A stretch of 64,000 bases of DNA, taken from DAOUJI01 sp965197415. GTDB taxonomy: Bacteria; Chloroflexota; Dehalococcoidia; Lucifugimonadales; JAGWBF01. The translations under genes were made by a program, and so were the position numbers. Positions 8,230 through 16,466 of this stretch are shown one piece after another. The stretch spans positions 1,674,001 through 1,738,000 of the forward strand of contig OZ240207.1 in assembly GCA_965197415.1 (NCBI GenBank), given 5' to 3'. Position 1 is the stretch's first letter. Each line of letters opens with the position of its first letter. The notes under the pieces are model-generated. The model did no database searches, was not told the origin of the DNA, and saw only the letters and a program-made list of their open reading frames with translations.

Positions 8230-9633
8230 CTAAGCCAACTGGTATTCTCTGGTGGCTGCGATCAGGCCGAACATGTCGCCGACCTTCAGGGCCGATGCGT
8301 TGCGATTCTCCTCCGTGTCCCAGCGCAGCCCGCCGCCCTTCTCAGCCATAACCAGCAGTTCCTGACGGGTGTCGTCCATCACCTCCAGCGGGCCCAGCTG
8401 GTCCAGACATGCGTCCACGAACTCCATCTGCGACAGGTCGCCTTCGGCCGCGATTCGCCGAATCATGGCCTGGACCCCGGGATAGTTGACGTTCGACACG
8501 GCGTCGGCCACAAAGTTGATGCGCTTCACCAGGGAGCCGCTGTCTATCCACTCGGCCCCAAAATGCCATCCCTCCACGCTGGGCGGGTCGCACAGGAACT
8601 GGCCCATGTAGGAGCATTCCATGCCCAACGGTTCCAGGCCCGGCCTGGGATATGAGAAGTCCCCCACCAACCTCATAGTCCCCGCCACCACTTCCGCCGG
8701 ACTCTTCACCCTCTGGAACCGGGCCTCTTTGAAGAAGTCGGAGTTGAACAGCACACGCAGCGTGTCCCTGATCATGTAGTTGGAAGATATGAAGGCGTCG
8801 GCGATGATGTTGATGGCCACCGGATCCCGCGGAGGCGTGTGGAGCCACGCCGGGACCTGCACCTCGTCCGCCACGAAGAAGTTGTACAGGTGCCTGGCGA
8901 CGAACCTTGCCGTGGCTGGCTGGCGCACGATGATGTCTATGACGTCCTCTCCGTTGAACCGCCCCTTGTGACCCAGGAAGTGTTTCTCGCCGTCGTCGTG
9001 GTCGTCAGCCAGGTACTCGAAGTCCCAGACCCGGCGTCCCAAGCCGTTGGGGGGTTTGGGGGCCAGGGTCCAGCCTGTAAAGGCCCTGGCGCACTCGAAC
9101 ACGTCCTGCTCGGTATAGTTGCCCTGCCCCATGGAGAAGAGCTCCAGAAGCTCCCTGCCCCAGTTCTCGTTGGGTTGGTCCTTGTGGTTGTAGTTGTTGT
9201 CCAGCCAGTAAATCATGGCCGGGTTCTTGGATAGCTCCACCAGCAGATCGTGGAAGCTGCCCAGACCCGACCGGCGGAACAGGTCCATCTGGCGCGCAAG
9301 CTCGAGGGGGTTGTCTATCTTGGCGTTCCCCGTGGCAAACACCATGTGCCACAGCAGGGACATCTTCTCTTCCAGGGGCCGGGGGTTGTTTATCAAATGG
9401 TACATGTGGACGCTCTGGGCGCCCGGCGGGTCGTTGCCCGCCTCCAGGAAGTGTTGGCTGCGGAAGAGGATGTCAGTGTCTGTGGGAGGTATCCCGTATT
9501 CCTCCGGGCTCAGCAACTCCTCGACCGTCTGCTCATAGCCAATAGCGGCGCGCCTCTCCAGCTCGTCGCGGCGGGCGCCGAACCCGGCCCTCCGCATCAA
9601 GTGCGCCATCAACACTATTTCCTGGCTAGCCAT
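8230..9633 (-). CDS. DUF1800 family protein
   Basis: A 467-residue member of the DUF1800 family, whose biochemical role is unknown. The signature HLMRRAGFG lies at the N-terminus, followed by the central NENWGRELLELFSMGQG and YTEQDV.E.ARAFTGWTL motifs (about 170-205). In many bacteria DUF1800 genes pair with DUF1501 genes; here the partner is instead an NHL propeller directly downstream. No secretion signal is visible at the chosen ATG (9633), which has an AGGAGG site. The long N-terminal leader found in some members is absent. Confidence 0.88.
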   Translation of the reverse strand: MASQEIVLMAHLMRRAGFGARRDELERRAAIGYEQTVEELLSPEEYGIPPTDTDILFRSQHFLEAGNDPPGAQSVHMYHLINNPRPLEEKMSLLWHMVFATGNAKIDNPLELARQMDLFRRSGLGSFHDLLVELSKNPAMIYWLDNNYNHKDQPNENWGRELLELFSMGQGNYTEQDVFECARAFTGWTLAPKPPNGLGRRVWDFEYLADDHDDGEKHFLGHKGRFNGEDVIDIIVRQPATARFVARHLYNFFVADEVQVPAWLHTPPRDPVAINIIADAFISSNYMIRDTLRVLFNSDFFKEARFQRVKSPAEVVAGTMRLVGDFSYPRPGLEPLGMECSYMGQFLCDPPSVEGWHFGAEWIDSGSLVKRINFVADAVSNVNYPGVQAMIRRIAAEGDLSQMEFVDACLDQLGPLEVMDDTRQELLVMAEKGGGLRWDTEENRNASALKVGDMFGLIAATREYQLA

Positions 9634-9788
9634 AGCGCCGTCCTCCTGTCGTACCGATGTCGATGGGCCGATTTACGTAGTAGTTTGGGGAGTTAAGGGA
9701 TGAAAACCATTTTAGCCGTGCCTATGAGCAGGGTCAAATTTCGGTGGGTACCCTCCGATGGGGTGGGACTAAGGAGGTGCCCAGGGGT

Positions 9789-10088
9789 TCAGGACGTCAA
9801 CCGGAATGCACTGTCCCGGTCCCCACCGTTGCGGTCCGGGAGTTCAAGCTCGATTCCCCGGGGCATGTTTTCCACCAGCCATTGGCCCAAGGGTTTCCGG
9901 TCCGGCATTCGGGCCTGCCATACTTTCTCGGGGACCACCACAAAAGACTTCCGAACACCGATGGGCTGCGGCCCCTCCTCCTCTGCGAGTCGCAGGACTT
10001 CCGACAAGCGCACCTTGGCCTCGGCTACGGTCCAGACTCGACGAGTTTTGTTGCGGTTAAATAGAGGTTCCCCCAGATTGGTTTGCAT
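9789..10088 (-). CDS. Phd/YefM-like antitoxin, no adjacent toxin
   Basis: A 99-residue protein whose segment RRVWTVAEAKVRLSEVLRLA and following EEEGPQPIGVRKSFVVV match the N-terminal fold of Phd/YefM antitoxins, which bind DNA and neutralise a toxin encoded just downstream. No toxin-like frame follows before the DUF1800 gene. The ATG at 10088 lies two bases from the left end of an insertion sequence, so the native promoter and leader have been displaced. Removing the element gives a longer open frame upstream (codons for V-V-Y-A-G-L) but no clear ribosome site. It could be a relic or a solo regulator. Confidence 0.7.
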   Translation of the reverse strand: MQTNLGEPLFNRNKTRRVWTVAEAKVRLSEVLRLAEEEGPQPIGVRKSFVVVPEKVWQARMPDRKPLGQWLVENMPRGIELELPDRNGGDRDSAFRLTS

Positions 10089-10097
10089 TAGGGCCCG

Positions 10098-10127
10098 TTA
10101 ACACTATTAGTCGAATTATGATACAAT
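10098..10127 (+). promoter_or_regulatory. Putative transposase promoter inside the left end
   Basis: TTAACA (10098-10103) and TACAAT (10122-10127) are spaced by 18 bases, and the -35 box overlaps the left inverted repeat. The transposase ATG begins seven bases after the -10 box, so the message would be nearly leaderless. Prediction by eye only. Confidence 0.4.
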
Positions 10128-10133
10128 TCTGGC

Positions 10134-10890
10134 ATGGAAATAACCGAAGTCCAGTTTCAACGCATCGCGCCCCATCTCCCGGTGCAGCGGGGCAATGTCA
10201 GCCTTTCGAACCTGCGAGTGCTCAACGCAATCTTGTACGTCGCCGAGCATGGCTGCAAATGGCGGGGGTTGCCGGCCCGGTTTGGCAACTGGCATACCAT
10301 CTACACCCGCATGAACCGCTGGTCCAAGAGCGGCGTACTGGACCGGATATTCGAACACCTCCAGAAGGAACAGATAGTGCGCATCAAGCTGGAGGCGGTT
10401 TCGATGGACAGCACTACCGTCAAGGTCCATCCCGACGGCACGGGTGCGTTAAAAAAACGGACCCCAGTCCATCGGCAAATCCCGCGGAGGTTGGACTACC
10501 AAGATTCATATGGTTGCCGCGGATGCTCGGACAGCTATAACCGTTTCCCTCTCTCCCGGACAGGCCCACGACGCACCGGAGGGGCGCAAGCTGCTGCACC
10601 ATCTGGGGCCTCAGCATGGGAGCCCGTCTCTGCTGATGGACAGGGCATACGAGGGAAACGAGACCCGCCAGTTGGCGTTGGCGCTGGGGTTCACGCCCGT
10701 CGTTCCGCCGCTGAAGAGCCGGATTGACCCTTGGGAATACGACCGGGAGATATACAAGAAGCGCAACGAAATCGAGCGGCTGTTCCGTCGGCTGAAGGGA
10801 TTTCGCCGCATCTTCTCTCGCTTTGACAAGCTCGACGTACTCTTCCTGGGGTTCATCCTATTCGGGTTCATCATCGATGCACTACGTTAG
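10134..10890 (+). CDS. IS5/IS427-type transposase, two frames joined by a frameshift
   Basis: A DDE transposase. The first frame starts at 10134 and carries the N-terminal DNA-binding part (with GCKWRGLP and the FGNWHTIYTRMNRW segment) and the first catalytic Asp (SMDSTTVKVH). At a run of seven A (10451-10457) the reading must shift by +1 to continue as GPQSIGKSRGGWTTKIHMV. The second frame (canonical part 10459-10890) supplies the second Asp (LLMDRAYEG) and the Glu (KRNEIERLFRRLKGFRR). IS427-group elements often use such A-runs for frameshifting or polymerase slippage, so this may be programmed rather than a defect. The stop overlaps the right inverted repeat. Confidence 0.85.
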
Positions 10891-10965
10891 TGTTAACAGA
10901 CCCTAGTCCAGCATAGACCACGCTGGCCCGATGCGCCAACAAAATATCTGCCTAGGAGTGGAGGG

Positions 10966-11940
10966 TTATGGAAGTGCGGAGATACCCGGCCCTTCACCAA
11001 TCAGAGCTCGAATCCTATTGCACAATCCTTGACGTAAGTCGTCTGGGGTATCCCATGTGATGTGTGGATATTGTCGTGTGTCAAAATGGACGTCGTTCAC
11101 CATGTCTCTCCGGCAAGTGTAGATGACAGGTATTCCCAGTCCATGGGCAAATCCAGCTTCGAAATACACACTTCCCCTCGCACCGTCATCTCCGTGCGTA
11201 AAGTCGGCTACAAGAAATCTCGAGCGTCGAATCTCAGCGATTATCTCGTCATCGATCTTATTAAAGTGTTCCTTCTGGTCTATGCGTAAAGCGTTATACC
11301 CAGCGTCCTCGATTGCGGGTTCGATGCCCTTCTCATATGCTTCGGTCGTAGTCGCATGAAACCACATGGCAACGAACGCCTGGGACGAATCAACAGACGT
11401 GCCTAAGTCAGATATGTGGCTGTACCCGTCTACTGTCACGCGGTAATGGTTCTGCCCGTATTCTGAAACCCAACCCATGCTAATGAGGTATTCCAACAAA
11501 TACTGTACGTCACCGAAGGTTGTAGATTCTGTCCAGGCCATGGCTCCCCAATACTGTTCGTTAGCCATTGCAGGTACCCAGTAAAGATACATCGCATCTT
11601 CAATCTTTGTTGACTGAACCACCATGAATCGGAGCAGTCTATCTGCCCGTTCGTGGATCGGTAAAGGTCTTTTGGCTTTAATAGTGTTAACGACCGCCTC
11701 CGTAATCTCTGGTTGCCAGTTGAGCTGCAGACGTTGATCGACAAGCCATGTGGTGAGTCTCGCTTTCTCCGGGTCAGTTAAACTATCGATCTCGAGCCGC
11801 GCCTTCCAATCAACAATAGTGTATCCTCCGCCTGCACGAGGGGAATCATTTACCTGGTAACGCTCAATATTATTTGAGGTGCTCACGGATCCCGTTGCTC
11901 CATATTCATTGCCCCAGATTGGGCAGTGCTCGATAGACAT
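10966..11940 (-). CDS. Protein with C-terminal nucleoside-deoxyribosyltransferase/TIR-like domain
   Basis: A 324-residue protein of a widespread but uncharacterised type. The C-terminal part (about 187-320) has the Rossmann-like pattern QAFVAMWF, then IDDEIIAEIRRSRFLVADFT, then SVYFEAGFAHGLGIPVIYTC and HFDTRQYPHI. Glu261 in YFEAGFA sits where nucleoside 2-deoxyribosyltransferases and related NAD- or nucleotide-cleaving folds keep their catalytic acid. The N-terminus begins with a CP.WGNE motif like half of a zinc ribbon, followed by a helical region. The ATG at 11940 has AGGAG nine bases upstream; a longer GTG start at 11985 lacks one. GC is well below that of its neighbours and it abuts an IS, which suggests transfer. 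A defence effector is possible but unproven. Confidence 0.65.
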   Translation of the reverse strand: MSIEHCPIWGNEYGATGSVSTSNNIERYQVNDSPRAGGGYTIVDWKARLEIDSLTDPEKARLTTWLVDQRLQLNWQPEITEAVVNTIKAKRPLPIHERADRLLRFMVVQSTKIEDAMYLYWVPAMANEQYWGAMAWTESTTFGDVQYLLEYLISMGWVSEYGQNHYRVTVDGYSHISDLGTSVDSSQAFVAMWFHATTTEAYEKGIEPAIEDAGYNALRIDQKEHFNKIDDEIIAEIRRSRFLVADFTHGDDGARGSVYFEAGFAHGLGIPVIYTCRRDMVNDVHFDTRQYPHITWDTPDDLRQGLCNRIRALIGEGPGISALP

Positions 11941-12103
11941 ACCACAATTCTCCTGTGTTCGAAAAATGTTTGCACTCACGTCCACATTATGACCGCCTAT
12001 ACCTATATGCTATGGCGAAATGACAGACTCTCCCTACTCTGCGTTGGTTGGGTGTGAGATAATCTAGCCGTGTTGAGAGACTGTCGGTGGTAAGGGAGGA
12101 GAG

Positions 12104-13723
12104 ATGCGGCCCATAGCTGAGATTGCCGAGGTGTTGGGGCTGGACCCGGCCATGGTCATCCCCTATGGGAAGTACAAGGCCAAGATACTCCTGGAAGCCA
12201 TAAAATCCGACGGCCCACAGGGGTCGATGGTCGTAGTGACCGGGATAACCCCTACTCCGGCGGGCGAGGGAAAGACCACCACAACGGTGGGACTGGCCCA
12301 GGGAATGGGCAAGATTGGGAAGAGAGTCACGGCCACGCTGCGGGAGCCGTCTCTCGGCCCCATATTCGGCATCAAGGGCGGCGGAACGGGCGGCGGCGCA
12401 TGCTACGTCGAACCCCAGGATGAGGTCAACATCCACTTCACCGGAGACGCCCACGCCGTGGCGTCGGCCCACAACCTGCTGGCCGCTCTCACCGACAACA
12501 CGACTCAGCGGGGACAGATTCCGGGATTCACTCCTTCAGGCTCCACGTGGCGCAGGGTGACTGACGTCGAGGACCGGGCCCTCAGGGACATCGTTACGGG
12601 CATCGGCGGCTCCAACAACGCTCCGGTAAGAGAAACTGGTTTCGACATCGTGACCGCATCGGAAATAATGGCGGTCTTGGCCTTGTCCCGCGACCTGGAC
12701 GACTTACGGGCGCGATTGAGCAGGATGGTCGTGGGTTTCACCGACAGCCGGGAACCCGTCACGGCCCAGGACATCGGAGCCGTCGGCTCCATGATGTCGC
12801 TCCTCCGGTACGCCATACAACCCAACCTGGTCCAGACCACCGAAGGGCAGCCGGTGCTGGTCCATGCAGGTCCTTTCGGAAACATCGCCCACGGCTGCAG
12901 CTCCGTAGTGGCTGACCGGCTTGCTCTGGGGTACTCCGACTACGTCCTCACCGAGGCGGGATTCGGCTCCGACCTGGGTTTCGAGAAGTTCATGCACATC
13001 AAGGCACGGTACAACGACCTAGAACCTCGAGCGGCTGTGCTGGTGGCGTCGGTGCGCGCCCTCAAGTCCCACGGCGGCGTCCGAATCCGAGACCTGGACA
13101 CCCCCAACGAAGAAGCCATCAGCAAGGGCATGCCCAACCTGGAGCACCACATCTCCGTGGTCAAGTCCTTTGGCATTCCTGTGGTGGTGGCAGTGAACGC
13201 CTTCCCCTCAGACACGCCTCCGGAAGTCGATCTCGTGAGGCAGGGAGCGCTGAACTCCGGCGCCTTCGCGGCAGTAGAGAGCACGGTCTTTTCCGACGGC
13301 GGCGAGGGCGGAGTGGCCCTGGCTGAGGCTGTAGTCGGGGCTGTGGAGCAAGGCGGCACGGTCTCATACCTGTACCCCCAGGACGCCCCGCTGCGGGAGA
13401 AGACCCTGGCCCTTGCCCAGAAGGTCTACAACGCCAGCGACGTACGGTGGGAACCGTCAGCCCGGAGGCAGCTGGCCCGTTACGAAGAGCTCGGATGGGG
13501 CGGGCTTCCGGTGTGCATGGCCAAGACCCACCTCTCCATATCCCACAACTCCTCGCTTAAAGGCAGGCCTTCCGACTACACCTTCGAGATATCCGACGTG
13601 AGGGCGTCGGTGGGCGCCGGGTTCATATATCCCATTGCGGGAAGCGTCGTCACCATGCCCGGACTGCCCGGTTCTCCCCGCAGCCTGGACATCGACGCGG
13701 CGGGCAACATCCTGGGCCTGTAA
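12104..13723 (+). CDS. fhs: Formate--tetrahydrofolate ligase
   Basis: A 539-residue cytoplasmic ligase that joins formate to tetrahydrofolate using ATP, giving 10-formyl-THF for purine and one-carbon metabolism. The P-loop-like TPTPAGEGKTTTTVGL lies near residues 50-65, and REPSLGPIFGIKGG and the FTGDAHAV segment follow, all hallmarks of the family. The length is close to the usual 555. The start has AGGGAGGAGAG just upstream. The TauE-type permease gene begins seven bases after the stop, so they are likely co-transcribed. Together with the formate dehydrogenase at 1.2 kb it gives the cell two routes for formate. Confidence 0.96.
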   Translation: MRPIAEIAEVLGLDPAMVIPYGKYKAKILLEAIKSDGPQGSMVVVTGITPTPAGEGKTTTTVGLAQGMGKIGKRVTATLREPSLGPIFGIKGGGTGGGACYVEPQDEVNIHFTGDAHAVASAHNLLAALTDNTTQRGQIPGFTPSGSTWRRVTDVEDRALRDIVTGIGGSNNAPVRETGFDIVTASEIMAVLALSRDLDDLRARLSRMVVGFTDSREPVTAQDIGAVGSMMSLLRYAIQPNLVQTTEGQPVLVHAGPFGNIAHGCSSVVADRLALGYSDYVLTEAGFGSDLGFEKFMHIKARYNDLEPRAAVLVASVRALKSHGGVRIRDLDTPNEEAISKGMPNLEHHISVVKSFGIPVVVAVNAFPSDTPPEVDLVRQGALNSGAFAAVESTVFSDGGEGGVALAEAVVGAVEQGGTVSYLYPQDAPLREKTLALAQKVYNASDVRWEPSARRQLARYEELGWGGLPVCMAKTHLSISHNSSLKGRPSDYTFEISDVRASVGAGFIYPIAGSVVTMPGLPGSPRSLDIDAAGNILGL

Positions 13724-13730
13724 ACGCTAG

Positions 13731-14546
13731 ATGGACCTGGGCTTCCCCCTTCCAGTCTGGCAAGTTGCCATTCTGGGTGTCATTTCCTTCTTCGTGGGCA
13801 TACTGGCAGGGTTCGTGGGCTTGGCCCTGGGCACCATGCGTCTCCCCGCCCTTCTGCTGCTGAACGTTCCCCCGTCCACTGCGGCGGGCGTCAACATACT
13901 GGTCTCCACCGTGAGCGCCTTCGTGGGAGGCTACAGGCACTTCAGGGCCGGACGAATAGACTGGCGGCTCGTGGCCGTTATGGGGATCCCCGCAGCTATA
14001 GGGTCCTTTATAGGCGGGTTCGCCAGCTCTACATCCGTTCCGGAAGGCGCCTTGATCACCGTCGCGGGAGGTTTCGTCGTCTGGCAGGCGGTGGAGTTCA
14101 TCATCAGACTCAGAAGCGCACCCGCTGGGGCGTCCGGGGACTGGCCAGAAGGGAAAGCCTCCATCTCTCCAGGCCAAGCCGCTATAGAGGGGCTTACCGG
14201 CGCCGTCGTAGGGCTGGTTGGCGGAGCGGTAGGTCTGATTCTCGGAAGCGTCCGTCTGCCGGTAATCATCCGATTCCTTAGGATAAACCCCCTTGTAGCC
14301 TCAGGTTCCAACCTCGTCATAGGGTTCATAATGGGCCTTGTGGGCTTCATCGGCCACGGCATCAAGGGAGAAGTGGACGTCGGGCTGCTGCTCGTCATGG
14401 GCAGTACGGCCATGGTCGGGGCATACATCGGCGCTCACCTGGCTGGGAAGGCTTCTATCAACCGCCTCCTCCAGGTTATGAGCCTTGTCCTCCTCGTGAC
14501 AGGCGTACTCCTCATCCGCGACGGCATAAGCCGCTTGGTAGGGTGA
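13731..14546 (+). CDS. TSUP (TauE/SafE) family membrane permease
   Basis: A 271-residue integral membrane protein with about eight hydrophobic segments arranged as two halves, each beginning with a glycine-rich helix (FFVGILAGFVGLALG and LTGAVVGLVGGAVGLILG) as in the TauE/SafE sulfite- or organic-anion-exporter family. It lies seven bases after the formate-THF ligase stop, so it is probably translated from the same message. That invites the guess that it moves a small anion such as formate or a sulfonate, but the family is broad and the substrate is unknown. Confidence 0.87.
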   Translation: MDLGFPLPVWQVAILGVISFFVGILAGFVGLALGTMRLPALLLLNVPPSTAAGVNILVSTVSAFVGGYRHFRAGRIDWRLVAVMGIPAAIGSFIGGFASSTSVPEGALITVAGGFVVWQAVEFIIRLRSAPAGASGDWPEGKASISPGQAAIEGLTGAVVGLVGGAVGLILGSVRLPVIIRFLRINPLVASGSNLVIGFIMGLVGFIGHGIKGEVDVGLLLVMGSTAMVGAYIGAHLAGKASINRLLQVMSLVLLVTGVLLIRDGISRLVG

Positions 14547-14663
14547 TCATTGGCACTGCAATGCAATCGTGGCATTGACCACTGTGAGGGAATTAAACTA
14601 ATATCGCGGCAGAGCACAGGCAATGGCGACGGGGGCGGACTTACATAGTGCTGAGGCATTGCC

Positions 14664-15311
14664 ATGCTTGTCCCCACTGAGCCTAAGATATACCACATCG
14701 TTCACGTCGACCGTCTGCACTCTATCGTCGAAGACGGTTATCTTTGGTGCGACGCAAAGATGGCGCAAGGCAATCGCGAGACGGGAACCGCTATAGGCAT
14801 GGCCAGCATTAAGGAACGCCGCCTCAAGCAGTTGACTCTGACCAGCCACTCCGGTTTACACGTTGGTGATTGTGTACCGTTCTACTTCTGTCCACGGTCC
14901 GTCATGCTTTACGTGATTCACATGGCAAACAACGCTGAGCTCACCTATCGAGGCGGACAGGGGTCAATAGTACACCTGGAGGTGGACTTGCGGCGGGCGG
15001 TTGCCTGGGCAAACGCTAATCAAAGGCGATGGGCTTTTACACCGTCCAACGCCGGCTCCTGGCACTTTGAAGACTACGCGGATTTGGAGCACCTGGACAA
15101 GCTTGATTGGGATGCGATTCATGCGAGAGACTGGGCAGGTGAGAGACAGCATGGCAAGCAAGCCGAGTTCTTAATGGAGCAGTCGTTCCCCTGGACGCTA
15201 ATCACGGGCATCGGAGTCCTGTCCGCTGCGATACGCAGCCAAGCGCTCGATGCGATGGCTGGTACTCCGCATCATCCAACCGTCGAAATCAGGCGAGACT
15301 GGTACTACTGA
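14664..15311 (+). CDS. darT: DarT, thymidine-specific DNA ADP-ribosyltransferase toxin
   Basis: A 215-residue DarT (DUF4433). The toxin uses NAD+ to attach ADP-ribose to thymidine in single-stranded DNA, blocking replication; DarTG loci can act in phage defence. The sequence follows the characterised Thermus DarT closely: IYHIVHVDRLHSIVEDG at the N-terminus, the arginine motif IKERR (Arg52/53), DCVPFYFCPRSVMLYV, and KQAEFLMEQSFPW with the catalytic glutamate at Glu168, ending in RRDWYY. All key residues are present, so the toxin should be active. The darG antitoxin gene follows 10 bases later. Flanking genes are ordinary metabolism, fitting an inserted defence module. Confidence 0.95.
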   Translation: MLVPTEPKIYHIVHVDRLHSIVEDGYLWCDAKMAQGNRETGTAIGMASIKERRLKQLTLTSHSGLHVGDCVPFYFCPRSVMLYVIHMANNAELTYRGGQGSIVHLEVDLRRAVAWANANQRRWAFTPSNAGSWHFEDYADLEHLDKLDWDAIHARDWAGERQHGKQAEFLMEQSFPWTLITGIGVLSAAIRSQALDAMAGTPHHPTVEIRRDWYY

Positions 15312-15321
15312 GGAGGGCGGG

Positions 15322-16380
15322 ATGATCGAATATAAAACCGGGGACATATTCGCAGAGAACGTCGAAGCCCTCGTTAATAGCGTCAACTGCGTAGGTGTCA
15401 TGGGGCGTGGAATCGCCCTCCAGTTCAAGGAGATTTTCCCAGAGAACTTCAAAGCGTACGCTGAAGCTTGCCAACGCCAAGAGGTTCAACCCGGGCGCGT
15501 GTTTGTCTTTGATACGGGACTGCTAACTAACCCTCGATACATCATCAACTTCCCCACTAAACGACACTGGCGCGCCAAGAGCCGCATGGAAGACATTGAG
15601 ACCGGGCTAGCGGCCCTGGCTTCGGAAATCAGGGAACGGGGAATCCGGTCTATCGCTGTCCCTCCTTTGGGGAGCGACCTAGGGGGGTTGGATTGGAACA
15701 ACGTACGCCCGCGCATACACGCGACACTGAACAATATAGACGGTCTGCAAGCCGTTCTATTCGAGCCAGGCAGCGCACCCTCAGACGGACGACCCAACCG
15801 CTCGACAGAGGCACCGAACATGACGCCGGGGCGCGCGGCGCTGGTTGCACTGATGCATCGCTATCTTGGAGGCCTCCTAGACCCTTTCGTGACACTGTTG
15901 GAAGTTCACAAGCTTATGTACTTTATGCAGACGGCGGGTGAGCCGCTTCGACTGAATTTCCAAAAAGGTCACTATGGCCCATACGCCGAGAATCTACGCC
16001 ATGTCTTGAGGTCTACTGAAGGCCATCTAATAACAGGATACAAAGACGACGGAGACGCTCCGAGCAAACCTCTCGCACTGGTACCCGGGGCTGTCGAAGA
16101 TGCCGTCGCATTTTTGGACAACCATCCCGACGCCAAGAACCGGTTGGACAGCGTGGCCCAGCTCGTTGAGGGGTTCGAATCATCGTTCGGCCTCGAACTG
16201 CTGGCGACTGTCCATTGGACCGCCTGCGAATATCCATCCGCACCGAAGCCGGAACTCATCGAGCGTATATATTCTTGGGGACGTAGGAAGCGGCAGTTCT
16301 CGGAACGCCAAATACACTTGGCAATCGAGGTCCTCAGCAAGAAGGGTTGGTTGCCGAACAGAGCTGCCCCCCACGATTGA
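15322..16380 (+). CDS. darG: DarG, macrodomain ADP-ribosyl-DNA glycohydrolase antitoxin
   Basis: A 352-residue antitoxin. The N-terminal macrodomain (about 1-155) has TGDIFAENVEALVNSVNCVGVMGRGIALQF and VPPLGSDLGGLDW, the ADP-ribose-binding loops; it removes ADP-ribose from thymidine. The C-terminal part (about 175-345) resembles the DUF4065/SocA-like helical domain that binds DarT directly. An in-frame start 24 codons upstream would overlap darT; the ATG at 15322 is preferred because GAGGAGG lies just before it. The gene is full-length and directly downstream of the toxin, as in the standard DarTG operon. Confidence 0.94.
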   Translation: MIEYKTGDIFAENVEALVNSVNCVGVMGRGIALQFKEIFPENFKAYAEACQRQEVQPGRVFVFDTGLLTNPRYIINFPTKRHWRAKSRMEDIETGLAALASEIRERGIRSIAVPPLGSDLGGLDWNNVRPRIHATLNNIDGLQAVLFEPGSAPSDGRPNRSTEAPNMTPGRAALVALMHRYLGGLLDPFVTLLEVHKLMYFMQTAGEPLRLNFQKGHYGPYAENLRHVLRSTEGHLITGYKDDGDAPSKPLALVPGAVEDAVAFLDNHPDAKNRLDSVAQLVEGFESSFGLELLATVHWTACEYPSAPKPELIERIYSWGRRKRQFSERQIHLAIEVLSKKGWLPNRAAPHD

Positions 16381-16466
16381 CGGACTCGGCCCTGTCCTTT
16401 AGCATCCAGGGGTTGTAAGACAAAGGCCTAGTGTACGGAGGCCGTCGATAAACACGGAGGGGCAGA

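Larger units (their letters stand above)
10091..10903 (+). mobile_element. IS5-family (IS427-like) insertion sequence, 813 bp
   Basis: The ends are 16-bp imperfect inverted repeats: GGGCCCGTTAACACTA at 10091-10106 and the complement of GGGTCTGTTAACACTA at 10888-10903 (14 of 16 match). A TA dinucleotide flanks both sides (10089-10090 and 10904-10905), fitting the short TA target duplication of this group. The element carries one transposase split over two frames. Both ends are intact, so it looks recent and possibly still active. Confidence 0.85.

Noticed and set aside
9634..9788. Toxin gene partnered with the Phd-like antitoxin
   Set aside because: The space downstream of the antitoxin is too short and has no toxin-like frame.
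15250..15321. Longer DarG N-terminus starting at 15250
   Set aside because: It would overlap darT, adds residues with no macrodomain similarity, and the ATG at 15322 has a much better ribosome site.
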